From positions 1,930,817-1,994,816 of the forward strand of contig NZ_WUTS01000001.1 of assembly GCF_009901955.1 (NCBI RefSeq): a DNA stretch of 64,000 bases, given 5' to 3'. Below the pieces are notes generated by a model. That model worked only from the letters and a program-made list of their open reading frames with translations, ran no database searches and had not been told where the DNA came from. Origin of the DNA: Halomonas icarae (GTDB lineage Bacteria; Pseudomonadota; Gammaproteobacteria; Pseudomonadales; Halomonadaceae). The position numbers were made by a program, and so were the translations under genes. Of this stretch, positions 8,603-16,980 are shown in pieces; the stretch's first letter is position 1, and every line of letters begins with the position of its first letter.

Positions 8603-11600
8603 TCATGCTCGATAATACGCTTCTCGATTTCCATCTCGTCTTTGTTCTTCAATAATTTGCTGCCCTATCCTTGACACTATCTGATCAACCCACCGATGGA
8701 CATAAGTACTTTTCGACATAGCTCTTAATTGGAGCAATTGGTCCCGCTCACTCTCAAGCTTGTTAGCATATGAGCCAACCCAGCTGCCTGTGGTTAGTCT
8801 AGTACACAGAACATCAAGCCTGTCTGGTCGATCCACATGAGAGTCGACAAATTCCACAAAACATGGATCCCAATTACGTTCATCATCGACCTTGATAAAG
8901 AGCTGAATCCAGCCCAAAATAAAAGGAATTCGTCCTTCTTTATCTTCAATCATCCACGGTATGTAGATATCTTGCGGAATACTATTAAGCACACCTGGCT
9001 TTGAAGGGCTTCCACTATTCGCACCAAATAAGCTTTCTAGCCTGTATCTGGCCCTACTATCTGAGGCCACCCGTATTTCATGGTATTTCTCCCAAACCAG
9101 GCAGGGCGAGCAAGAAATCAGACGGCGGAGTATCTTTTGTGCATAATCATCAAATGCGAGTTGAACACCGAACTCTTCAACAGCAGTTACGCTGATAATG
9201 AAGTCCACCAGCTGAGCCTTGAAGTGGTCATCGATACGGCCACTATCCAGCAGTTTCTCGACTAAAACACACCAGAGGTACCAATCCATGGCTGAATAGC
9301 GCCCTTTATCGAACAAAGCAGGATTAGTTACAGATTGAGCAAGGCTTTCCAACAGCCATCCTTCTTTAGGATTGGAACCATACAATACGCGGCCTAGAAA
9401 ATCGATTGCTGCCCATGCTCCTTGCTCGCCCTTTGTCTGCAACGTGCTAATCAATTCTTCGATTAAGGTGTGATCAATTTTCTGGAGAAGCTCACTGAAG
9501 GCAAATGCTGAAACTTGATGCGGCTCGGCCGTATCGTTTTTTACAAACTCAACTGCGCGCCGCATGAGCGCATCATCTAACCCTACAGCGGCAATAAATT
9601 CAATTGATGACTTACTCAGACTCTGCGCACTAAGCGCGAGCTCTAGACACTCTAGAGCTTTTTTTCTATCCGTTTGTGCTGCGCCAGAAATGACATTTCG
9701 CACAAGGTTAGAAATGACGACAATGTCTCTATCCGCAGACGCCATTTCTAAAACGTATCTTAGCAGTCGGTCAGGATCATTGACGTGCTTCGCAATGCGA
9801 ACAATGGCTATCCAGGCTGAATTCGTCGGCTTAGCCAAAAACTTATCCACTAACGGAAAGAAATATTCTGCATGATTCGGGCTTGCATCTACAAGCTCGT
9901 TGATCTTGTTTAATCCATAATCGTGATCGTTATCACCACCAGGGCTATAACAAACATCCGGATCATGAATATCGGTTGCCCAGCCACTGCTGTAGTAATA
10001 CATTTGTTCGATTTTATCGATGGGAAGAAGCTCATCGTAAAAAGCACGAAGTTTTTCACGATGCTCATAGCATGCATCATTTCTATCAAAATACAACCAT
10101 TCATTTACCATGAGCGCTGCATTATTCCACTGAGGATAAACTTCACGAAGTCGGGCTATCATGGCTTTAACTTCATCAAGCATTGGTTCAATAGAAAACA
10201 GACTCCTAAGATGTGAACCAATATTGTTTAATGTAATTTCTCTGCTTGGGTCGACGGCACTAAGGGCAATTTTTTCGAGGCGTGTTAAAGCAGCACGGTA
10301 ATAATCGAAAATCTCTTCGTATGTTTTGGGCTGCCAGTCTTCCAAAGCTTCTCCAGCCCCAATATGTTCCGATCCTCCGGATCTAGAAAAATGCCCCGAT
10401 TGAAGCATGCGATCCAACGCACCAACACAGAGCTTACGGACCCGCTCGTCTGTGTTAGCTAAGCCATCGTCCAGTACTAATAGCTTTTCTTCCGGCGTGG
10501 CCTCTGTTCCAGACAGATAAAGCTGAAACAAACCTATGAACTGACCGGAAGCATTATTGGACCAACCCTCATTTTCTGCTGCACCTAGTTTTAAGAGCAG
10601 CCTTGCTGCGGGATCAAACGTTTGACGGCGGAACACCAACTTCTCTAATGCCCAAATTGTATAGCGTCTACCTGAATCAAAGGCTGCAAGCTCATCGATT
10701 GAATTACTCGCAAGTAGGCTATCCAAATGCTCCATCGTTGCATCAGGGGCAAGATGAACAAACCGATCAAGAAGCTTTGACCCAAATTCGCTATCCAATG
10801 CTGTCTCGTCAGGCAATGCCTCGGCGAGTAAAGCGCGGGCGAAGCTTGTCACTTTATCTGACCACGACACCCAACGCAGACGTCCGACCATCTTCAGCTT
10901 CATCTCTTCACTGAGCGAACGGAATAGAATTTCCAGTGCGCCCGAAGGATTGCTTTCCAACCACTGGTTTGACAAACGCATAGCGAGGGGAAGAGGCTGG
11001 ACCTCGCCATAATCTCCCTGACGAAACAGGACACCCCGCTCGGTAAAGCGACTTAACTCCCGATACATTTTTTGCCCAGTCTTACTGCAATAAGACGCAA
11101 TTTGTTCGAGTTCGTGAGCCGCATCGTTCTCTAATCCAACGATTGTGAAAAGGCTAATAAGTTGTAGGCTTTCAAAAGCTGACAGGTCTTCTTCGCGCTC
11201 ACCCCAAACGAGCCGGGATATCAGAGTTTCAACCGAACTCAGCTTTTCGTCGCCATCTTCTAAAGCTCGAGATGCAAAAACCGCCATTCTTGGAAACCCT
11301 TGAGACATATCACGGATTAAGGAAGCATTCCTGCTACTTGCCTCTTTGTTTGTTGCCTCAGCGATATGGCTGATCAATGCGTTTGAAGCAGCATTAAGCT
11401 CAACTATTAGATTTTGGTGTATGCCATGAGACTTGGTTTCCACTCCTATCGTCATAAGATGACAGCGGGAACCTTCTCGATGTACTGTTTCACTCAGCCG
11501 CGCATGAATTTCATCGGGACAATCATCCACAATGATAAGTGCTCGGGATCTGGTGTCGGCAATTTCACGTGCAATGTTGAGAAGTTGATCTTTGACGTCC

Positions 11601-12487
11601 TCGTATATGCAGTAGATTATCTGGCTTTCATCAAGGATGTCCTGAGGAAAAGAAGATTGGCTTGCGATAAGCTGATGTACGAGACGAGTCTTTCCGTATC
11701 CTGATGGCCCGATCACACGAACAGCATTTCCCCGCGTGAGTAAAAACGTAGATATGATCTCTCGAATTTCATCAAAAGACTTTTCTTGGGAAATCGAGGT
11801 ATCCTCATTTCGCCAAGTTTGAATTTCCCTTCCCTTGGCGACGAACCTTGTGTCATCACTTTGCTGAAACTCAATTTGGGAAATCTCTGGAGTGCGCCCC
11901 CAATCTTCGAATGTTTGAAAGCCACCAAGATAAACATCTCGCAGCAAAGCGTTGAGCCATAAAGCGACCGATGGATGCGTATTTGACCACGCGGCAAGCC
12001 TGTTGCAATCATATATTTGGATCGACGATAGCAGGGATGGGTCATTTCCTGTCTCGCAGATCCCCTCCTGAATTGCTTCAATACGGCGATCAATTTTGGT
12101 GCCAACTACCGGCGTGTTCGTCACAATGAGATATGCACCGCTTTTTGACAATGCCTCCTCTATAGCTTCGTTAATGCGTGGATTGCCAGAACCTTGAGAG
12201 GACTTTGACTGAGTTTCTGACTTAAGCCCGGAAGGAGAAGTTCTTCCTTTCTTACATTGAAAAACAGTAAAGCGGCTTTGCAGCCAATCCGTCTCATTTG
12301 GCCCGCCAGTCCACGAGACCCGTGCATCGTCACCACCATCAGGAATGGTTATTTGCGCAGGAGCTGTACCGGAACGTAACGGGATCGAATTCTTGTTTAA
12401 CTCAGCATAAATCAATCTTCGGAGGAGGTTTACAAGCTGCTCTTGATCTAGTCGTTCGATTTGGCCGGCATTGATTTCAAATATCAT
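8603..12487 (-). CDS. Avs/STAND-like NTPase with N-terminal PD-(D/E)XK-like domain
   Basis: 1294 residues in three parts. Residues ~1-130 contain IPDGGDDARV (48-57) and FQCKKG (76-81). The acidic residue followed by Q-x-K (Q77, K79) is the pattern of restriction-endonuclease-fold (Cap4/Mrr-like) nucleases. Residues ~230-480 form a P-loop NTPase, with Walker A GPSGYGKT at 260-267 and Walker B ending VDD at 320-322. The remaining ~800 residues are helical and Leu/Ala/Glu-rich, as expected for a repeat-type sensor. This nuclease-STAND-sensor order is that of antiviral Avs proteins. The family assignment is inference. It stands alone, AT-rich, downstream of a NERD gene, with a weak ribosome site. 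Confidence 0.7.
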   Translation of the reverse strand: MIFEINAGQIERLDQEQLVNLLRRLIYAELNKNSIPLRSGTAPAQITIPDGGDDARVSWTGGPNETDWLQSRFTVFQCKKGRTSPSGLKSETQSKSSQGSGNPRINEAIEEALSKSGAYLIVTNTPVVGTKIDRRIEAIQEGICETGNDPSLLSSIQIYDCNRLAAWSNTHPSVALWLNALLRDVYLGGFQTFEDWGRTPEISQIEFQQSDDTRFVAKGREIQTWRNEDTSISQEKSFDEIREIISTFLLTRGNAVRVIGPSGYGKTRLVHQLIASQSSFPQDILDESQIIYCIYEDVKDQLLNIAREIADTRSRALIIVDDCPDEIHARLSETVHREGSRCHLMTIGVETKSHGIHQNLIVELNAASNALISHIAEATNKEASSRNASLIRDMSQGFPRMAVFASRALEDGDEKLSSVETLISRLVWGEREEDLSAFESLQLISLFTIVGLENDAAHELEQIASYCSKTGQKMYRELSRFTERGVLFRQGDYGEVQPLPLAMRLSNQWLESNPSGALEILFRSLSEEMKLKMVGRLRWVSWSDKVTSFARALLAEALPDETALDSEFGSKLLDRFVHLAPDATMEHLDSLLASNSIDELAAFDSGRRYTIWALEKLVFRRQTFDPAARLLLKLGAAENEGWSNNASGQFIGLFQLYLSGTEATPEEKLLVLDDGLANTDERVRKLCVGALDRMLQSGHFSRSGGSEHIGAGEALEDWQPKTYEEIFDYYRAALTRLEKIALSAVDPSREITLNNIGSHLRSLFSIEPMLDEVKAMIARLREVYPQWNNAALMVNEWLYFDRNDACYEHREKLRAFYDELLPIDKIEQMYYYSSGWATDIHDPDVCYSPGGDNDHDYGLNKINELVDASPNHAEYFFPLVDKFLAKPTNSAWIAIVRIAKHVNDPDRLLRYVLEMASADRDIVVISNLVRNVISGAAQTDRKKALECLELALSAQSLSKSSIEFIAAVGLDDALMRRAVEFVKNDTAEPHQVSAFAFSELLQKIDHTLIEELISTLQTKGEQGAWAAIDFLGRVLYGSNPKEGWLLESLAQSVTNPALFDKGRYSAMDWYLWCVLVEKLLDSGRIDDHFKAQLVDFIISVTAVEEFGVQLAFDDYAQKILRRLISCSPCLVWEKYHEIRVASDSRARYRLESLFGANSGSPSKPGVLNSIPQDIYIPWMIEDKEGRIPFILGWIQLFIKVDDERNWDPCFVEFVDSHVDRPDRLDVLCTRLTTGSWVGSYANKLESERDQLLQLRAMSKSTYVHRWVDQIVSRIGQQIIEEQRRDGNREAYYRA

Positions 12488-12541
12488 TGTTTTTTCACTT
12501 CAGCTGCCTATGAAACAGTGATAAATTAAAGCACCATTTGC

Positions 12542-12571
12542 ATAGAGAAAATGTTTTCGCTTATTCTCTAT
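12542..12571 (-). promoter_or_regulatory. Inverted repeat upstream of the NTPase gene
   Basis: ATAGAGAA (12542-12549) and TTCTCTAT (12564-12571) form an 8-bp inverted repeat about 55 nt upstream of the NTPase start codon, in very AT-rich DNA. It could be an operator or part of a promoter; no regulator is encoded nearby. Confidence 0.35.
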
Positions 12572-12593
12572 AATTGCTGCTCATTACCCTTAA

Positions 12594-12620
12594 AATGTCC
12601 GCTATGGGTCGGAAGCTGTC
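12594..12620 (-). repeat. Island repeat, copy D (inverted)
   Basis: Read on the minus strand it begins GACAGCTTCCGACC and ends AGCGGACAT, matching copy C with several substitutions. It is in the gap between the NERD gene's stop and the NTPase gene's start. Confidence 0.6.
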
Positions 12621-12636
12621 ATATCAGTACCCCCCC

Positions 12637-13656
12637 CTATTCCTGCCGAAAGACCAGAAACTGCTGCGTACATTTACGACAAGTTCCGGTGTACTCCGGG
12701 CCATCCTTGGACACGCGTACGCTCTTCCAGCCACAGGCGGGGCAAGACTGCTTCATCGAGGTGTTGGTGCTGCAGTGGCCGCACTTCACGTAGTAGCCGT
12801 ACTGGCCATACAAGCCGGTGAGGCTATTGGCCTCGCCGCACTGCTTGCAGGTCATCAAGCCTTGGACCTGGGCAGGGGGCTCGGTCGGTGAAGAGCTGGT
12901 ATCTGGCGTCGGCGCAACCGAATAATTCGGCACGGGCTCGGCAACGGAAGCGGAAGCGGCCGGTTCTGGCGTGACAGGGGCGCTATCGCCGTCTCCCCTG
13001 GCAGCGCTCACCTGGGCGGTATGTTCGAGCAGAAAGTTACCGATATTGTCCAGCTCTCGCTTGGAAAACTTGGGCTTGGCTTTTAGATACTCCGTGAGGG
13101 TATTGCCTACTACTTCTCGAATCTTCTTGGCTAGGAACTCTGTCTTGACCACCCTATCGGCAACATCCTTGGGCATCTTGTCCCGATGTAGAATGGCGGT
13201 GCTGGAGACAGCACAGAGCACCTGCCAATCGCGCCCGCCTACCTTGCCCTGTATGCCCAATATCTTACCAAGCAACTTCCCGACGTTATCCCTGATCAAA
13301 TGATGCAAGAGTTGCTTTTGTAGCTCCGCCTGACGGATCGGCGACGGAATCCCCATCCAGTTGCCCTGATAGCTGCGCGACCACTCGCCGGCGGCATTGA
13401 CTGTCACCTCACCGACGATGCTTTTGGACTCGACGATGATGAAACCGTAGGGGTGAAGAATCAGATGGTCGATCTGCGCTCGCTCACCGCGATGTTCGAT
13501 ACGCAGGTCGTTAATGACGTGGATCTGCTTGTGCTCGCCGAACTCGCGGCGTAGCTGAAAAGCGACGTCCTGTTCCTGCTTGTGGCCGTAAAAGGCGCGC
13601 TCGTCGCCGCCACGGCTGCTTCCGTATAGCGAGGCATCCTTTTCCTTAAGGATCAT
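12637..13656 (-). CDS. NERD-domain protein with C-terminal zinc ribbons
   Basis: 339 residues. Residues ~20-140 fit the NERD (nuclease-related) domain: D63, then E76-S-K78, give a PD-(D/E)XK-like core (QIDHLILHPYGF then VESKS). A Pro/Ala/Ser-rich linker (~210-265) leads to four CxxC pairs at C270/C273, C292/C295, C305/C308 and C326/C329, that is two zinc ribbons that probably bind nucleic acid. The ATG at 13656 was chosen because AAGGA lies 8 nt upstream; an earlier ATG 18 codons upstream lacks one. NERD proteins are frequent in plasmids and defence islands, and this one lies directly upstream of the Avs-like gene on the same strand. Its substrate is unknown. Confidence 0.82.
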   Translation of the reverse strand: MILKEKDASLYGSSRGGDERAFYGHKQEQDVAFQLRREFGEHKQIHVINDLRIEHRGERAQIDHLILHPYGFIIVESKSIVGEVTVNAAGEWSRSYQGNWMGIPSPIRQAELQKQLLHHLIRDNVGKLLGKILGIQGKVGGRDWQVLCAVSSTAILHRDKMPKDVADRVVKTEFLAKKIREVVGNTLTEYLKAKPKFSKRELDNIGNFLLEHTAQVSAARGDGDSAPVTPEPAASASVAEPVPNYSVAPTPDTSSSPTEPPAQVQGLMTCKQCGEANSLTGLYGQYGYYVKCGHCSTNTSMKQSCPACGWKSVRVSKDGPEYTGTCRKCTQQFLVFRQE

Positions 13657-13814
13657 AGATTTATTCCTTAACACCCGCCCGACTAGCGGGCGATCACTAA
13701 TAATTTGCAAGATTTTGTTACGGGCCAGCTTGACACCGAAGTGGGCTCAGAGCCAATTGTGCGAAGGTCTCGCATTTAACAGGTAATGCCATATCGCGAA
13801 CCTCAAGAGCGAAC

Positions 13815-13844
13815 AAAAAAGGCCAACTCCCTTAGGAGCTGGCC
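13815..13844 (-). terminator. Terminator of the symporter operon
   Basis: GGCCAACTCC (13821-13830) pairs with GGAGCTGGCC (13835-13844), with one mismatch and a 4-nt loop. On the minus strand it is followed by six T residues (13815-13820). It lies 20 nt past the symporter stop. Confidence 0.85.
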
Positions 13845-13863
13845 TCGTCAGCAGTAGTTATGA

Positions 13864-15342
13864 TCAGACTGACGTGGAAAGACTCTCCACCGGGGAGCGG
13901 GATCCACTGCCCTTGCGCACCAGGCTGATGGCGACGAACAGCGCGGTGTTGACGACCAGCCCGCAGAAGCCCGGATGCCAGTCGAACGGCGCCGTACCGC
14001 CAAACTGCAGATAGAGTGTCACTACCGAGCCCACGGTCAAGCCAATGAAGGCGGCCGTCTGGGAGGCGCGTCGCCAGAAGAGTGCACCCAGCAGCATCGG
14101 CAGCAGCTGCACGATGATGCCGTAGGCTCCCAGCAGCAGGGAGACCAGCGACCCCGGGTTGGCCAGCGCCAGCAGGTAGGCCGCCAGTGAGATGGCGACG
14201 ACGCCGTAGCGCGTGAAGGAGAGCGCCTTTTGCTCCGGCCAGTCACGCAGGGTGGGGTGGAACTGGGCAATGTCGCGAACCAGGATCGTCGCCGAGGTGT
14301 GGGCCAGGTTGGCGGCAGTGGACATGGCCGCCGCCAGTGCCCCGGAAAGGGCCAGGCCGATCACCCAGGCCGGCAGGTCTGCCAGCTCTACCACGATGGT
14401 CAGCAGCACCTTGTCGGGGGAATCCAGCGGCGTATCCTTCAGCAGCACCACGCCGGCGAAGCCGATGATCAGCAGCGGCACCAGCAGGTAGCTGTAGAGC
14501 GGATAGAGAATGAACACCCGCTTCAGGGTGCGCTCGCTGCGCGCGCTGTAGAACTTCATGAAGATGTGGGGCCACATCACGCAGCCGAGCGCGCTGACCA
14601 GAATGGCGGTAGAGAAGGCGCCCCATCCCATGCCGCCGGCCCCAGGCATGGTGAGATACTCGGGCGCCTCACTCTTGATTTGCTGGAACATCTCGCCTAC
14701 GCCACCGAAGAACTGCTCGGCGGTGGTTAGCCCCAGCGCCCAGGCGATGACGACCATCATCAGCCCCTGGAGCAGGTTGGTCCAACCGATGCCTTGCAGG
14801 CCGCTGGCGTAGACATAGGCCGCAACAACGCCGCAGGCGAGCAGACTGCCCAACCAGAAGGGAATCATGCCCGAGGTAGCGGCCTCAAAGAGCATGCCCG
14901 CGCCGGCGATCTGGATAGTCAGATAGGGAATCATCGCCAGTACGCTGATCACCCCGATTACCAAGCCCAGCACGTTGCGCGGCGTCGGGTAGCAGGCCGA
15001 GAGGAACTCGGCCTGGGTGAGGAAGCCGTGCAGACGACCAAGCCGTGAGATGTGCGGGGCGATCAGCCACCAGACGATCACCGCCAGGGTCAGGTAGGCG
15101 ACGATGTAGATGGCCGGTGCGCCCTTGCTGTAGGCCCAGCCCGGGGCACCCAGGAAAGCGAAGGCCGAGAACACCTCTGCCCCTAGAATGAAGAACAATA
15201 CAAGAAGGCCCATGTGCCGGCCTCCCGCCACATACCCCTCTAACGATGAAGACTGCCCCTGGCGAGCGCGTAATCCAACCAGCAGGACGATACCCAGGTA
15301 GCCCACCGTCATGGCGGTGATCAGTATCGAATCACTCATCAT
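13864..15342 (-). CDS. Sodium:solute symporter (SSS family)
   Basis: 492 residues with about 13 predicted membrane helices, typical of the SSS/PanF-type family that uses sodium to import organic acids, vitamins or amino-acid derivatives. The family-like N-terminal loop (SSLEGYVAGGRHMG) and a long helical core are seen. The start ATG at 15342 follows AGGAGG by 6 nt; a second ATG follows directly. It overlaps the DUF3311 gene by 11 bp. DUF3311-SSS pairs form a common transport unit, and the M20 hydrolase upstream suggests an N-acylated or amide-linked amino-acid substrate. The substrate is inferred only from context. Confidence 0.9.
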   Translation of the reverse strand: MMSDSILITAMTVGYLGIVLLVGLRARQGQSSSLEGYVAGGRHMGLLVLFFILGAEVFSAFAFLGAPGWAYSKGAPAIYIVAYLTLAVIVWWLIAPHISRLGRLHGFLTQAEFLSACYPTPRNVLGLVIGVISVLAMIPYLTIQIAGAGMLFEAATSGMIPFWLGSLLACGVVAAYVYASGLQGIGWTNLLQGLMMVVIAWALGLTTAEQFFGGVGEMFQQIKSEAPEYLTMPGAGGMGWGAFSTAILVSALGCVMWPHIFMKFYSARSERTLKRVFILYPLYSYLLVPLLIIGFAGVVLLKDTPLDSPDKVLLTIVVELADLPAWVIGLALSGALAAAMSTAANLAHTSATILVRDIAQFHPTLRDWPEQKALSFTRYGVVAISLAAYLLALANPGSLVSLLLGAYGIIVQLLPMLLGALFWRRASQTAAFIGLTVGSVVTLYLQFGGTAPFDWHPGFCGLVVNTALFVAISLVRKGSGSRSPVESLSTSV

Positions 15343-15556
15343 CTGTGGCCTCCTGTCCTTCCTGGCGATAGGTAATGATCAAACCAATGAACATCACGAA
15401 TACCCACGCCACGTACCAGAAGATGAAGAATGGTAGCCCCATGATAATGGGGTCTATTCGATTAGCGATCAGCGCACCGGGCCAGACCATGGCGAGAGTG
15501 CAGATAGCAAAGTAAAGCAACATGCCTTTGGAGGGCAGCCGTTTAAGGTTGGACAT
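15332..15556 (-). CDS. DUF3311 small membrane protein, symporter partner
   Basis: 74 residues with two predicted membrane helices (about 13-32 and 40-62) and a short acidic C-terminal tail. The pattern fits DUF3311, whose members almost always precede an SSS symporter and are thought to be an accessory subunit. GGGAG lies 9 nt before the ATG. Its end overlaps the symporter start, so translation is probably coupled. Confidence 0.85.
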   Translation of the reverse strand: MSNLKRLPSKGMLLYFAICTLAMVWPGALIANRIDPIIMGLPFFIFWYVAWVFVMFIGLIITYRQEGQEATDDE

Positions 15557-15613
15557 CGTGATTAGCTCCCGTTATGCACGGATTTTTCGTTGTTGTGATG
15601 GCGTACGTTGTCG

Positions 15614-16810
15614 TCACGACACGCCCTTCAAAGCACCGAGCCCCAGCGCGGCGAGCAATCTGCACCCGGTGGGGATGATGGCATCGTTGAAGTCGTAACT
15701 GGCGTTATGAAGAGGTGGCGTTTCATCGCCAACCGCGGTTCCAAGGAAGAAGTACGCCCCCGGGCACTTTTCAAGCATGAAGGCAAAATCTTCTCCGCCG
15801 AGACTCGGCTTAACCTCGGTTTCCAGGGCACTCTTGCCAAGAACTTCGGCTACAGTCGCCTCGACGAAGCGCGCGGCCTTCTCGTTATTTATAGTTGCCG
15901 GAAAGATCCGCTCGTAATCGACCTCGACCTCACCGCCATAGGTAGCAGCGACCCCGTCGCAGGTCCGGCGAATGGCGTGCTCTATACGGTTCTGGGTGGC
16001 CTCATCGAGGGTGCGCACGGTGCCGCTCAAGCGGACCTCGCCCGGGATAATGGCGAAGCCGTCGAGCTCGCCACCCCGGATACCACACAGGCTAAGAGCC
16101 GCCGGCGACAGAGGATCAGCATCCCGCGAAACCACACTGTGCAGGGCCTGGATCAGCGCGCCAGTCATGCGTACCGGGTCGATGGCGAGATGCGGGTTGA
16201 CACCGCCATGGCCTCCCTTTCCCTTGACGCGGATATTAATCTTGTCAGTGGCCGCCATGATGGGCCCCGGGCGGACCGCGACCTGTCCCTGCGGCAGGGC
16301 GGGCCAATTGTGCAAGGCGAAGATGGCATCCATCGGAAAGCGCTCGAACAGACCCGCCTCCACCATGGCACGACCACCCCCCAACCCCTCCTCCGCGGGC
16401 TGGAAGACCAGGTACAGGGTGCCGGCGAAGTCACGATGCTCGGCCAGATAGCGCGCCACGCCCAGCAACATGGTGGTGTGGCCATCGTGCCCACAGGCAT
16501 GCATGACGCCGGGCGTCGAGGAGACATGGTCGTGCTCGCCGAGCTCCTGAATCGGCAATGCATCCATATCAGCCCGCAGACCGACGCGCCGGCCGTTGTC
16601 CTCTCGTTTCCCCTTCACGGTGGCCACGATGCCGGTACCACCGATGCCCGCTTCGAAGGGCAGGCCCAGGCGTGTCAGCTCATCGGCGATAAGCGATGCG
16701 GTGGCATGCTCCTCGAAGCCCAATTCTGGGTGGCGATGCAGATCGTGGCGCAGCGTGGTGAGGCTCGTGTGCTCCGCGTCGAAGAAGGAGGGATCAATGA
16801 AGTCGGTCAT
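15614..16810 (-). CDS. M20 family amidohydrolase (aminoacylase/hippurate hydrolase-like)
   Basis: 398 residues, the usual size of M20D metal-dependent amidohydrolases, which cleave N-acyl or amide-linked amino acids in the cytosol. Ligand motifs are present: HRHPELGFEE (25-34), C106-GHDGH, and the catalytic E140-E141 pair. GGHGG near residue 200 belongs to the dimerisation lid. It is the first gene of an operon with DUF3311 (57 bp downstream) and the SSS symporter. It is divergent from a LysR gene, so substrate uptake and hydrolysis are probably co-regulated. The precise acyl group cannot be told from sequence. Confidence 0.9.
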   Translation of the reverse strand: MTDFIDPSFFDAEHTSLTTLRHDLHRHPELGFEEHATASLIADELTRLGLPFEAGIGGTGIVATVKGKREDNGRRVGLRADMDALPIQELGEHDHVSSTPGVMHACGHDGHTTMLLGVARYLAEHRDFAGTLYLVFQPAEEGLGGGRAMVEAGLFERFPMDAIFALHNWPALPQGQVAVRPGPIMAATDKINIRVKGKGGHGGVNPHLAIDPVRMTGALIQALHSVVSRDADPLSPAALSLCGIRGGELDGFAIIPGEVRLSGTVRTLDEATQNRIEHAIRRTCDGVAATYGGEVEVDYERIFPATINNEKAARFVEATVAEVLGKSALETEVKPSLGGEDFAFMLEKCPGAYFFLGTAVGDETPPLHNASYDFNDAIIPTGCRLLAALGLGALKGVS

Positions 16811-16863
16811 GGGTTATCGCTTGTTGTGTATGACGTCTTTGAGTATGGGCAGCGAAAATGTAT

Positions 16864-16882
16864 AGATAAAATAGTTTTATCT
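16864..16882. promoter_or_regulatory. Inverted repeat 1 in the M20/LysR divergent region
   Basis: AGATAAAA-TAG-TTTTATCT is a perfect 8-bp inverted repeat with a 3-nt centre, lying 54 bp upstream of the M20 start. It is a good candidate for a LysR-type operator or a promoter element of the M20 operon. Confidence 0.55.
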
Positions 16883-16883
16883 T

Positions 16884-16916
16884 TCTCTTTCCATGCTATT
16901 AAAGTATGGAAAGAGA
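16884..16916. promoter_or_regulatory. Inverted repeat 2 in the M20/LysR divergent region
   Basis: TCTCTTTCCAT (16884-16894) and ATGGAAAGAGA (16906-16916) form a perfect 11-bp inverted repeat with an 11-nt spacer, next to inverted repeat 1. LysR regulators usually bind such interrupted dyads in the region shared with their divergent target. Confidence 0.6.
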
Positions 16917-16980
16917 GGGCGGCGACGGCACAGCAAAGCGTTTGGTCCGCGTTATCCGTCAGTCAGAAGAGGAAGACAAC

